From the NCBI GenBank assembly GCA_964017195.1, contig OZ024894.1, forward strand, positions 3,552,847 to 3,616,846: a DNA stretch of 64,000 bases, in the 5' to 3' direction. Below are positions 12,502 to 23,900 of the stretch, one piece after another; positions within the stretch are counted from its first letter, which is position 1, and every line of letters begins with the position of its first letter. The stretch is from Siderastrea radians (taxonomy: Eukaryota; Cnidaria; Anthozoa; Scleractinia; Rhizangiidae). A program made the position numbers and the translations under genes. Below the pieces are notes generated by a model. That model saw only the letters and a program-made list of their open reading frames with translations, was not told the origin of the DNA and ran no database searches.

Positions 12502-12731
12502 AAAGTACACTGGTTCAGTAAAATCTTCCAACCAAAATCAAATTTAAACTGCAACATAGCGTAGCACAGCCCTAGCTCATTTTGTGTGATCTAACTGATG
12601 TTATACTACAACGCTAAATTTTGGTGTGCTCCCAGTGGTCGAAAACAGCGCATAGTGCCGTTTTGGCAATTTTTGCTTAAAATTTAGCGTTGTACAATAA
12701 AACAATAGAGTTCTTCTGTCTCAGGCCCTAT

Positions 12732-12923
12732 TAGACTACGAGCAGTCTCTCTTTCCGCTCAGAGATAGTCGAGGAAAACGAACAAGCGAGTGAGCGCAAA
12801 ATCGCCTGCCGCGAGCGGCTCGACACGCACGTCACGTTTCAACGCGGCAGGCGATTTCGCACTAATCGCTTGTTCGTTTTCCTCGACTATCTCTGAGCGG
12901 AAAGAGAGACTACTCGTAGTCTA
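12732..12923. mobile_element. Palindromic MITE with perfect 9-bp target-site duplication
   Basis: The element is nearly one long palindrome: the first 80 bases (TAGACTACGAGCAGTCTC, CTCAGAGATAGTCGAGGAAA, CGAACAAGCG) return inverted in the last 85. It is flanked on both sides by the identical nonamer AGGCCCTAT (12723-12731 and 12924-12932). A 9-bp duplication with long inverted repeats fits Mutator-like (MULE) MITEs; the superfamily is inferred. Diverged relatives lie at about 19080-19235 and 20622-20830. Confidence 0.85.
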
Positions 12924-12932
12924 AGGCCCTAT

Positions 12933-15590
12933 ATGTGGCAGGCTCCCTTGGAAATTTGATGTTCAAACTTCATATAAGCCCTCGAACTACGTTCTGCTGC
13001 TAATATTTGTTGTGAACATCATATTTCCTCGGACAACCTATCACACGATAGTGCCCTCGACAGAAGAGCTCTATTGTTTAATTAGTACATGAGTGTCAGA
13101 TATGCCTCAAAAGAGCACTCTCCGAAGCAGTATCTACTTTCTTCAACATGAAAATTTGTTGGTAATACGTGAAACAAACAGTCTTAACTTAACTTGCAAC
13201 GCAGTGATTTGTTTGGCGACATTGTTGCACGAAACTGTTGCGCTTAATGCAATTAACCAATCAGAGAGCTCAAACAAATGAGGCAAAACCGCTGCCGAGC
13301 GCAGGAAAACGTGTGTAGACTGCCAAGAGACGGTGTGGCGTCTGATTTGTTGTATAAGAAACACGTGCCTGCACGAACAACGAATATTCTAAACCAATCA
13401 GTGCCCAGTATTTGTAGACAGAAACTTTTGTTTTCGCTATTTTTGGTTAAAAACACAGCATAAGTTATTGAAAGCACAATTTCCTTTTTCTTGGTCACTC
13501 GAATCTCAGACCATTTTAAAGGCATTGGTTTCTGAAATTCTAATCACTAGTCGTAGATCGTGGGCCCTCTCTTTTAAAAGTAAATTATAGTGAAAAGGAT
13601 CAGACTTTCGAAAAAAAAGTTAATTAACGTTGCTTTTTTTCGCTGTAAATTTCACATCGGCCGTTTAAGTGGGTGATCTCTCCCGGGAAAACAACAGTTT
13701 GTCCTATAGGGATTGAACTTAGAATTCTTCGGCTGATTTTTGTTTAGTTGTTTGAAGTTGGCTTAACTTACTTTGTTTACCTCGATCCACCGTCAATTTG
13801 CACCCTGGGGAGGGAGCCCTGCCTACACCGTTAATTTCACCGGCGCTGTTTTTGTTGTTGAAATGGAAAAGGCAATTACATTCGGTAGCTCTCTGAAAAA
13901 CTTGAGACTTCAACTCAAAAGTCTGCCGTGAAAATTCGTAACTTATGCAAGTTCAGTTCAAAGAACACTGAAGAAATAAATATTGATAACACTTTACAAA
14001 TTTGGAAAACTATACTGACCTGCATTTTCTTCCTGTGTGTCGCTAATAAAATCGTTTTCACAATTCACCTTCGGAGAAATGTAAACAACTTTACCAAAAG
14101 CTGCAAAAGGTTCCATTGCCCATCAAAACGGCGCAGACTTTATCAATGTATCCTTAAAATGCGCGGGAAATTAACGACGTCAAACTGAAGCCTACATTCA
14201 CACTGTTTCGCGCTCGAGTTTTAAGGGCATTAGTATCAAAACAACAGCACTGCACTCTGAAGAGAGATAAAGTCAGGCGATATATAGCTCCAATGTTTTG
14301 GTCTAAGTGCGTATTTTCGCCCGAAGGCAAATATGCGCATTAATATTTGAAAACTCAGAGTGATTGCAATGGCTCCTTGGCGAATCACTAACGAGGAAAA
14401 GAGGATTAGAATTATTGGATGTACAGGCAAATACATCTTGCGATAAAGCTGTCTACTTAGCGCAATGTTTGCGTGGGAATGTTGCATATTGTGCCCTCTG
14501 GAATAAAGAAATTTTCCAGAAAGAAAAAACTAAAAAAGAAGAAAAAAGAAAGATGATTTGACGCAAGTCTACCAGTTCAATGTTCATATTACTGCAGTGC
14601 TGGTTTGATGTTCTAGTGACAAAAATGAATATATTAGCAGTAAAGTCAAAATAAGTCTAAAAAAAATAAGAGGTTTAATTTGTATCCTCTGTTTTCAACA
14701 TCGACATGACTTTCTTGGAATTTGACTACCTGCAGAATATAGACATCAACGAATTTAGTCAAACCAACGTAACCATAATGCAACTTCAGTCGCAAGTTAA
14801 CATTGATTTACAAACTGTAAGAGCTAACATCTTTTTTTACTAATCTTTGCAAAACTTTCATCTTATTTGCGTCTTTTTCGTTGGGGCGGGGAAGACCTTT
14901 TAGGCATGTGTTATGCCAGCGGGTAAAGGTAAAAAGGGAACTCCATCGTTTGGTCATCGGAAAAAAATAAATACAACAGGAAAGGTATTAGGGAATACCA
15001 CCAAGGGACGTTTTTCCGACATTTATCGGAGGCTGTTACATAATCTGTGCCATTTACTATGTTATGTATGAACGAATTTGCTGTGTCACCGCGCGTCTTA
15101 AAGTCTGAGTGATAATAAAAATAATTGCTGTTGTGTGTTTTTTCTAACAGGACAATTACCTAATGGAGTACTAGTAACCCACGGTACACACATTAAATAG
15201 CCACATTGATCGCTATGTACATAATTTTCCTAAATGTTTGTCGAAACAACACTCATAGGCGGTACGGGGCTCTGTGTCCTTTGCTAACTGAGAATATTAC
15301 GCTATGATAGCTAAAACAGACAGACAGGTAATTCTATTTTTTTTCCTCCTTACAAAATGGAAATGATTACTTCGTTTCGTAATGTCGACGGAACCTTTAA
15401 TATTTTATTGCGCAAGGCTTTCAGAGGAAGGTATAAAAATTAGGCCATATTTTTGTGAACTGTAGAACGTTTTTTTGGCACATCGACACAAATGAGACTC
15501 GAAAATCCGGCAAATTGGGAAATACAGGCAAACACATGCTCGTCCGAAAGATTTCAAAAGCAATGTTTCTAACTTCGATCTAGAAATAAT
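12933..15590. other. No gene seen
   Basis: No frame or splice pattern is convincing. Open frames of 60-90 codons here are scattered over both strands without recognisable motifs. Confidence 0.45.
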
Positions 15591-15660
15591 GAGAATTTCT
15601 ATACAAGTTAGCAAAGAACACTTTCTGACAGAGGAAAACCGAATGTATTTATATGCGTTT

Positions 15661-15742
15661 AACCCTAACCCTAACCCTAACCCTAACCTAACCCTAACCC
15701 TAACCCTAACCCCAAACTCTAACCCTAAGGTTAGGGTTAGGC
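15661..15742. repeat. Interstitial telomeric repeat with orientation switch
   Basis: About eleven units of CCCTAA (15661-15728, some one base short or with substitutions) run directly into TTAGGG-type units (15729-15742). The order is C-rich then G-rich, reading away from a centre. Confidence 0.95.
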
Positions 15743-16107
15743 TATTGTGTGTTCATTTTTATACTTATATATGTTTAATTATTTATTTACTTATTTATTT
15801 AGTTTTTGCTTTTAAACTCCTAGTATAGTTTCTCTGTCTTAGGAGTATACCTATTAAAGATTAAAGATTAGAGACTAGCCTCTTCCACAGGCGTCTCTGT
15901 TGTTTTTGCTTCTCTTGAGTGAGATGTCTGCGGAGGAGGCTACAGCGTTTAGCTAGGTTTTGTTTTCCAGCTCAAAATATGCGCGTGTTCGCTCGCTTGG
16001 CAGGGGTTACATGTTTTTACTTTGGCTTCTGATTGGTTCATTTGGTTATTTTCGTCTGTGATTGGCCTTTGGAGGACACTGGTAGCCAGCTATTAGACAA
16101 GTTAATA

Positions 16108-16108
16108 A

Positions 16109-16141
<33 letters not shown>

Positions 16142-16166
16142 GTGATTGATTGATTGATTGATTGAT
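16108..16166. repeat. (ATTG)n microsatellite
   Basis: About 13 copies of TGAT/ATTG with one GAGT interruption. It abuts the tail of the SINE immediately to its right and may have grown from the SINE's repeated tail. Confidence 0.9.
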
Positions 16167-16172
16167 GGTATC

Positions 16173-16450
16173 AAAATCAAATCAAATCAAATAACTTCAT
16201 TATAGTCTCAATCTTATAGCCGTGCACAAGTGCACTACTAATCGGGGAGACTGAAGATCGAATTTGAATTTGAAGATGTTGGTTTTTGAGGAGAGGGAAA
16301 AACCGGAGTAACCGGAGAAAAACCTCTCGGAGCAATGACGAGAACCAACAACAAACTCAACCCACATATGACACCGGGACCGGGAGTCGAACCCGGGCCA
16401 TATTGGTGGAAGGCGAGCTGCGCCATCCCTGCTCCCGCTGCTGGTGATTA
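16173..16450 (-). mobile_element. tRNA-derived SINE
   Basis: On the minus strand the head carries an A-box-like GGGATGGCGCAGC and a B-box GGGTTCGACTCCC about 40 bases later, followed by a conserved-looking body (GAGAGGTTTTTCTCCGG, ACTCCGGTTTTCCCTCTCC, AAAACCAACATC) and a tail of TTGAT/TTGATT repeats. A 14-bp direct repeat, TGATTGATGGTATC, flanks it at 16159-16172 and 16451-16464 and is probably the target-site duplication. A short duplication of CTGCTGGTGATTA at the 5' boundary leaves the exact start uncertain. Confidence 0.85.
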
Positions 16451-16464
16451 TGATTGATGGTATC

Positions 16465-17806
16465 TGCTGGTGATTAACTTTCCCTGTTTTCACGCACACG
16501 CCACATTCGTCGCGGAAGCAAAATGTTTCTGAAACTGAATGAATCCTCAACATTTTTTGCTTATAATAAGGACATTTTCCTTCCCTAAAAGTGTTGCGTA
16601 TGCACGCGAGCAGAAAAATGTTCGAAACACTAAAATCCGTTAATGCTTCCGTAGATATAGCCTGTTAACAGGTTCACTGAGAGAGTTATTCGTGCGAGTA
16701 TGTAACTTGCGGCGGACCCGTTATTTATGAGTCGGAGAACGAAGTGATTCTACTCGCCGGCTCGCTTCGCTGGGGGATATTGTCTGCGTGCGAAGGTAAA
16801 GTTTTGGCGGCGGAGCCGCCATGATTTCAAATCCCTTCGCAGCTACTTCCCTTCGCGGCTTCGCCGCTCTTGTTGCGCTGAGTCCCGCAAGCCATCCCGC
16901 TAGCTACGCAGGCTACTTGCCCAATCTCAAATCGCAGCCTAAAGTACTCGCGTGAATAGCTCCATGACGCTGCTCGAAGGCTACCACAAATTAAGTTTTA
17001 AGGAGCCCTTTTGTAGGGAAATGTCAAACTAGCCGCTGACTTCCACAACTTACCAAGAACTCTGGAGATGTAAAACCAACAAAGGTGGTTGTTCTCGCAG
17101 GTTGCCTCAGTTAGATATACTCGTCATTTGCGTTAAAAGAGATGGAGAGAGCACGAGAGTTTACAAGAGTTTCGGTTAATATTGCTTTCATTCAGTGACC
17201 CGGGCGTTTCGACCACAACTCGCGCAACACGCTCTTCTCGACTGCAGCACTAATGTCCTAGTGAAAATCAAAAATTGAGGTCGTAAGCGGAGTCATAAGC
17301 TCGACGGAATCGGAGTCGGAAGAATGTAATGTAATGTAGCTACCGATTCAGTTAAACTCTAATTGCTTTCACGACAATTACACTGTAGTTCAATATAATA
17401 ACGTATTATACAAGAGTGGGAATCCTTTTTATCTATTTACATTCCTCAGGAATTGAATACACCTAACATTTTCTACTTAAGAACTAAACGCCAAGAAAGC
17501 TACTAAGACGTTTTTTTCTTGTGGTACTCCCTGCTGATTAACTGTACAAAGAAACTCTAACTCTTTAAGTGTAACCATTCAAATGAAAGCTACTGAGCAA
17601 GTCCTTCTTGTAGTACTTTCTATTATGCTGTACAATTTTGAGCGGTACTTTTCTTGTGGTCACTTTTGAGTTTGCGGATGAAATCCTGAAGAGTGGCATT
17701 GAAGTGATAAGGCACTAGTTATGCAAGGTGCTTTTGAAAAACGAGGGTCGATGGGCACTCGTGGACACGAAAGGGTCAAGGTCCCGAATCTCTCAAAAAT
17801 TATGTT
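16465..17806. other. Intergenic DNA downstream of the NSUN7-like gene; one diverged repeat
   Basis: No gene is visible. At about 17573-17710 there is a diverged member of the CATTCAAATGAAAGCTA repeat family that is better preserved at about 40195-40620. Confidence 0.5.
17573..17710 (+). repeat. Diverged member of the CATTCAAATGAAAGC repeat family
   Basis: It shares CATTCAAATGAAAGCTACTG, the phrase TATTATGCTGTAC, and GGATGAAATCCTGAAG in the same order as the units near 40.4 kb and 44.1 kb. Confidence 0.6.
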
Positions 17807-17812
17807 TTTATT
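17807..17812 (-). promoter_or_regulatory. Candidate polyadenylation signal of the NSUN7-like gene
   Basis: AATAAA on the minus strand, about 175 bases past the stop codon at 17987-17989. Confidence 0.4.
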
Positions 17813-17986
17813 ATCGTATAACTAAATTTCCAACACGCAGCAAGGTTTTCTAAGAAACGGCAACACAATAAAATCACCTAGAATTAAAACTTTAAACTAG
17901 ATTAATCTTGAAAATTTTCTTCCCCCGCGACAAAACTCCACAATAACAAATCATCCTTGCTTTTTCTCTTATCACTCCAATATTAA

Positions 17987-20900
17987 CTAAAACATAAACG
18001 GCTTGGGCTGCGTGATTTTCTTTCCTAACTTTTTCGGAGCGCTTTCCGAAGGTTTCGGAATCGAAGACTCCACATCTTTCGTGTTTGGCTTCGCCACATC
18101 TTCGGCAGAACCGTGCCAGCTTCGGGGCTTTCTCTTCTCTGTGACCTTCAACCGATCACCCTCGCTATCGGACAAGTTCCCAGCGGGGCTCTCCTTGATA
18201 CGAAGCCGTGACATATCCGCCTGGGCTCGGGCGGGTTTTGGTTTCTCCCTGGGGCTACTGACCCTAGCGGCTTTAGTTTTAGGCTTCATAAGGCCCTTTT
18301 TGGCAGCTCGCTCGAGGACTTCTTGTGCCGTTTCAGCAGGTTTCTGTAATCACGAATAATAAACCTGCGTTAGAGTTGAAAACAACTGCGTCTGCTTAAA
18401 CGCCAAAGATTAGCAAGAGAGCAATTTTCTAATCACTTTCCAGAGAGCAATTTTCCACTTGCTACTTGATCTGGGGAGAGGGTATTTGGACGTCATACTT
18501 GTAAGCATCACAACATCACAAACAAAACCGTTGACTCATCGCGGACTCACCACCGACTCTGCCAAGGCTGTTGAAGTGCTTGTTTACAGGTAAAACTTTG
18601 GGTTCATTTATTCGACAATTATAGCAGTGAGTTTTACCTGTCTCTTGAGTAGAGCTACAAATCCTCCATTCATGGCAGCTGAAGGCTCAAGAGACAAATA
18701 TCTTGTTTCCGGCTCTAAAAGTACAAAAAGTAAAATGATCATGAAAGTATCGCCCGTAAATAAAACACGTCTCGTGGTGCTTTTCAGTTAATTATGAGAC
18801 GTCAGCTTGAAAAGGCGCCATAAGCAACCACTATCGGTCTACTGCTGTTCCCTGTACTGGAGCGAGGAACGAAATACAGGATGGGCACGTGCATTTGAGC
18901 GTTTCAGGTGTCATTCGACAAGAAAACTACAGCTTAACTATACAATTCACACCATAGATCTAAGAAACAGAGTTGAGATGTTTTCGTGCCGGTCATGCGT
19001 AAGTAAACAGCTTAACATTGCCAAAGTCCAGCCTAAGAGTAGTTCCTTCGTCCGATCAGTAAGAAGAATCCGCTAGTGCCGCGACAATTGCCTGACGCAA
19101 CTCCTGCCTCCCCAACCTGCGCGTAACGTTTCCACGCGACATGCGATTTTCGCGAGCGCTCGCGTGTTCGTATTCCTCGACCACTCTTGAATTGTATGAG
19201 AGACTGCTCGTAGTTTCAGTCATAAAGAGGGAAAACAGTAAGAATAACCGATTTATTTCCATTTATTACAAACAAAATTTCGCGTCTTGAAAACCACAAA
19301 ATTTACTGTTATTTCTTATCGCTGTCGTGAAATTACAACAGCCCAAGGCGTGGGTGATGTGTCTGTCTCGGTACCAAACCTTAACATTTGTTTCACGTCT
19401 CCAAAAAATGGTCAAAAATCAAATGGCAGACTTTTCCTAGCGTATTTATACTTATTTCCCTGATAGTGTGTGGCAATTGAGCCTCTGGGCTTTTCCGACC
19501 CAAAGAAAACCAGTTTTGCCATCCAAAAGCACGCATAACTCACCTTTACGTGTCAAAGCGATGTCATTTTCATGGAGTCCATTAGAAATCCTAGCAGCTT
19601 CTCTCAAACTCTGCGCCAGTTGCGGTAAAGCCGGAGTAAGCTCAAAAAAGCTCGTCTGCTTGCTTCGTTCCTCTTGGTTCATTTCCATGGCTTTTTTCAC
19701 CACGTCCGTATTTTCCGAGTTGTGGATGGATCGCGTGATGTAAATTATTGCTTGAACTTGTGGGAATTTCATCGCGTGTCGCAGAAAGCTCAAATGCTGG
19801 AAGGCCAATCCCTTGACCTAAAAATTAATGAAAAAACCTTTTTAGTGCCGAATTCACTTTTTTGCGCGTCCGCCGACGGCGAAGGTAACGAAAACGGTAA
19901 AATGTTGGGCTAGTAAAACAGTGGCTCTGCACGGTGCCTAATACATGTTGGTATATTTTCTGCCGTCCTCTGCAAAACAACAACATGAAATCAACTTCTT
20001 GGTGAAAACAAGAAGGTAAACTTTCCTTTGTTTATCTGAACGCAACGCTTTTAAAAGAAGGATTCAGCCATTAGATAGTTCACCCTTATTAGACAGATTG
20101 CGCAATGTGGAAAAATAGCAAAGTAGTAAATAACGCGAATTTGTTTGTTTGTTTTTCAGAAGACGTTTTCCTTCGAGTTGCCCCCCCCCCCCGCCAAATT
20201 TTCTTTTTTACGATCAAAACCTTGTCTTTGTTACCTTCGAACAGTCGTTTACTATCGTAATTAACTGGCAAACTTTAAATGTGATCATTAACTGTTTCCG
20301 TGAGGTAGTTGAGGGTAATTTGCTAACTGAAGGGCAATTTACCTTGCTGGTGTCTATGTTGCCACGCGCTAGTTCTTTGATGGATGTAGTGACGCCTTCT
20401 TGTAGGACAAAGTCGACCGGGTTCACGACGCCTGATTTGGAGCAAGGAACGTTCACAACAATTATTCGAACTTTCTTGAGACGCTCGTCTGTTGGAAGAG
20501 CGTCGAGAAAACTCTCTTCTTGCAAGCTGACATCTGAATTCTTCGTTAAGGTTCATTAAGATTTGTCGGTCAATACCAAAAGTTGAAAGTTAGGGCCCGT
20601 CCTCATAATTACGTTTTCAAATGGACTACGAGCGGTCTCTCTTTCGCTCAGGGTTAGTGTAGCATGCGAGCGAGCGCGAACCGCGTGGAAAAGTGACGCG
20701 AGCGTGTAATACACTAGCGCCTTATCACGCGGGCGTCACGTTCCACGCGGCAGGTGATTTTCGCGCTCGATCGCGTGTTCTTTTAGCTCGACTATTCAGA
20801 GAGGAAAGAGAGATTGCACGTGGTCTAAAATGAACCAAGGTCTGGCTGTGATAGTGAAAGAGTTCTCAGCTTGAATCAAAAGTATGTAAAAGGATACTCC

Positions 20901-23900
20901 TCGCCGCCATTCTCTCCAGCTTGTCTTCTATCTGAGCGTGACTGTCAGGAGTTACACCGAACGCAAACAAGGTTCTGTCAGGATGAATTAGCGAAGATAA
21001 ATGAGCTGTCAAGTTCCCTGAAAATATCAAAATAAAAAAAAAGACTCTTGGTTAACAGAAAAGTGGTTAAAATCCAAGTCTCCATTTGATTGCTATTAAG
21101 GCTCTCTTCGTTCGTTCAGGTTTATGAAGAATCACTTTTCACCTCCCACAATTAATATGTAAGGTTACGAGTAATTAGATTGTCCAGGAGGGAGGGGCAC
21201 TTGGGTGTGCTAATGACGGGAAGGTGCGAAGACCATTTCGGTTTGAAATTAGCGATGGAGGCCTTTATTCGGTTAGAGATTTTCTGGTAGACTTTTTCTG
21301 GGCAAAAAGATTTTGGTAGGACTTTTCTAGGCTTGGCAATGAGGGCCTTTTTTGGCTTAGAAATTTTCTGGTGGACTTTTTCTGGGTTGCAAGATTTTGG
21401 CAGCAGTTTTTTTAGGCTTAATAAAAAGGGTATAAACCTCAGAGTAATAATTTTATGTCATAAAATGGCCTCAGTTTCATTCACCAACTCAGAAGAATAA
21501 TTGTTTTTTTCTTTTATGCAAATAAAAAGGACTGTTTTAGGCTACGTTTTGGGCTGTTGGACTTTTTGGGCGTACATTTTTTTTTAGCCCATTGGGACTG
21601 GTTTTTTGGGGTATAACAATTTGGCTCCATTCCCACCTCCCTGTCAATAATATACCCGAGTGCCCCCCTGCCCTTTTCCCCTCAGGGGGAGAAGGAACTG
21701 ATGATGATGATGACCCCCTCCCCCCCAGGCTTGATCCACTTCCACTGATAGACCTACCAGACTCTGCGTGTGTTTGAATCACGTCATCTCCTTCACCTAA
21801 AAATGACTTAACGTCAGCACCAGGAATAAGTTCAACAGTTTTCTCTTTCTGCGAAGCAAACTCCAGAACAACAGAATTGACAACTTCGGCAGCAGCTATA
21901 GTTGACTTGTCCTGTAAACAGTAGACCAAGAGGTGGTGCATTGATATTATTATATACAGCAGATATAACTTTCTATATTGGTCTTCAAATTAATGAATAA
22001 TGCTATTATACACAGACTGTAGACACACTCCTTTCAGAAGAGACGCCCATTGGCATATAAAAGTGACAGGTCAAAAATTTTCAGAGGAGCCGAACCCCAT
22101 AAGGATATGGTCAAAATCAACATTTTGTGGGTGTGGTTAGGTTTCATTTAAGGTAACTTGTACTTCAACTTGAATTTGAAATTAAGTAAAGAACAACATT
22201 GATGGTTAACCATTTCTTTACTGTTTGGTTTTATTTCCAGATAAGAGACAGAGTTACTTGGTTCAGGTGCATGCTGGGAAGGTTAAATATTTTGTCGAGT
22301 AAAATTAAATAATCCAGGAAGGTTCATTTTGAACATCACTTGCCTGGTTGGCAGGTACATCTGTGCAGAGTCACAGGGTGCCCACATGGCCTTCTGGGAC
22401 AAGTCACATATGCAAATATGCAAATTAACCCATTAAATCCTTACCCCAGGGACAAGCATGTCATCCCACTCAAAAGCCTCTCTCAAAAGGGAGGAAAAAA
22501 TTAAGCCTCCAATATCAACAAAACTTTAAAATGCATACAAACAAGCACCTGAATAGCCAGCTTGCCGTCTAACACCAAGTCATGCTCATACAGATCAAAC
22601 TTGATTGTGGGCGAGAATACAAATAAATTATCAAAATGCGGATCCTTCATAAAACAGCGTCCACTTAGACCACTATCGTCATCCTCTGCTGACCGCAAGC
22701 TATCCTCCATCAGAAAACCCTCGCTCGTTAGTGTCTCTAGCACATCACCGTAAGTCGCTTTCCAAGTGTTTACTCTAGCATACACAGGCTGTTGTGCTGC
22801 ATATTGGAGTTTATCTTGCTCTTCTTTTGGAAGTAATGCCTCCACACTAATTGCACAGTCCCTAATTCTGCTGCGGGCAAGGGCTGCACGGAGTTTGATC
22901 TTATGGGATACCATAGCCTGCTGAATTTCTAGGATGTGTGGAATGGCATTCTCCTTGTTTGGTGTGAGCTCAATCTTTTTATTTTTGTACCGTTCATTTC
23001 CAAAGTAAAATCCATTTTGTTGGTAGTCCAGTAACATGACCATAACACGGTGCTTGTGGTATGCTTCTAACTACAAGAGAATTGTCCAGATTGTCAGCCT
23101 GTGACTCTGTTATAAACAGTTGGAAAAAATGACAAACATTGCTGTATAATAAGCCTTGTAAAAATATTAATAAATGAATCATAGAACCTTGCAAAGCTTC
23201 ATTTATGTTATTTGTAACTGATGAATAATCACAAATTAAGACTGTTTGGTTCCCAAAGAAATGTTTCTGTGGTGCTGCAGGAAACTACTATTAGACTGTT
23301 CTATTTCTTTGTTCCTCAGTTTCTTCTTAATGGCATCATCTTTGCTAGGCTAGACAACTGGCCTTTGCTCTGACTAGTTTCCTGTCACTGTTCAAAATAA
23401 ATACTATTTAAATTTTTCTAAGCAATAAATAATTCTTGTTCAAAATTATTCAGTTTTGTTCCAATTTCAAGTTATCTTCGGTTTTTAGGACAATTTTTTT
23501 CTGCTTTACCTGTGCTGGATTTTTTTCTGTTTTACAAATTGTCCTGCCCCCTTCCCCCTCAAAAATTAATGCTTTATCCCTGACCATCCCTTATAATTGG
23601 TGCAACTTATTAGCCCCCAAAATATTGAAAACACCACCAACTGCCAACATTTTTGTTTGATTTTCAAGAGATATCCTTTTAAGGCATTGTGAGTGGCATA
23701 TGACATTTGTCACCCTAAATTATTAAAAAATTCTCATTTTCTTGGGCAGACCACAAGCTTTTACATTTAAGCTTGTATTACAGCACATGATCTGTCAGGT
23801 GACAGACAAATTAAGTCAGATTAAGTCAAATAATGATAGATACCACACTGAAACTGAATTTTAAATTACAGATGCATTTCACCTGCCACAAAAAAGTAAT

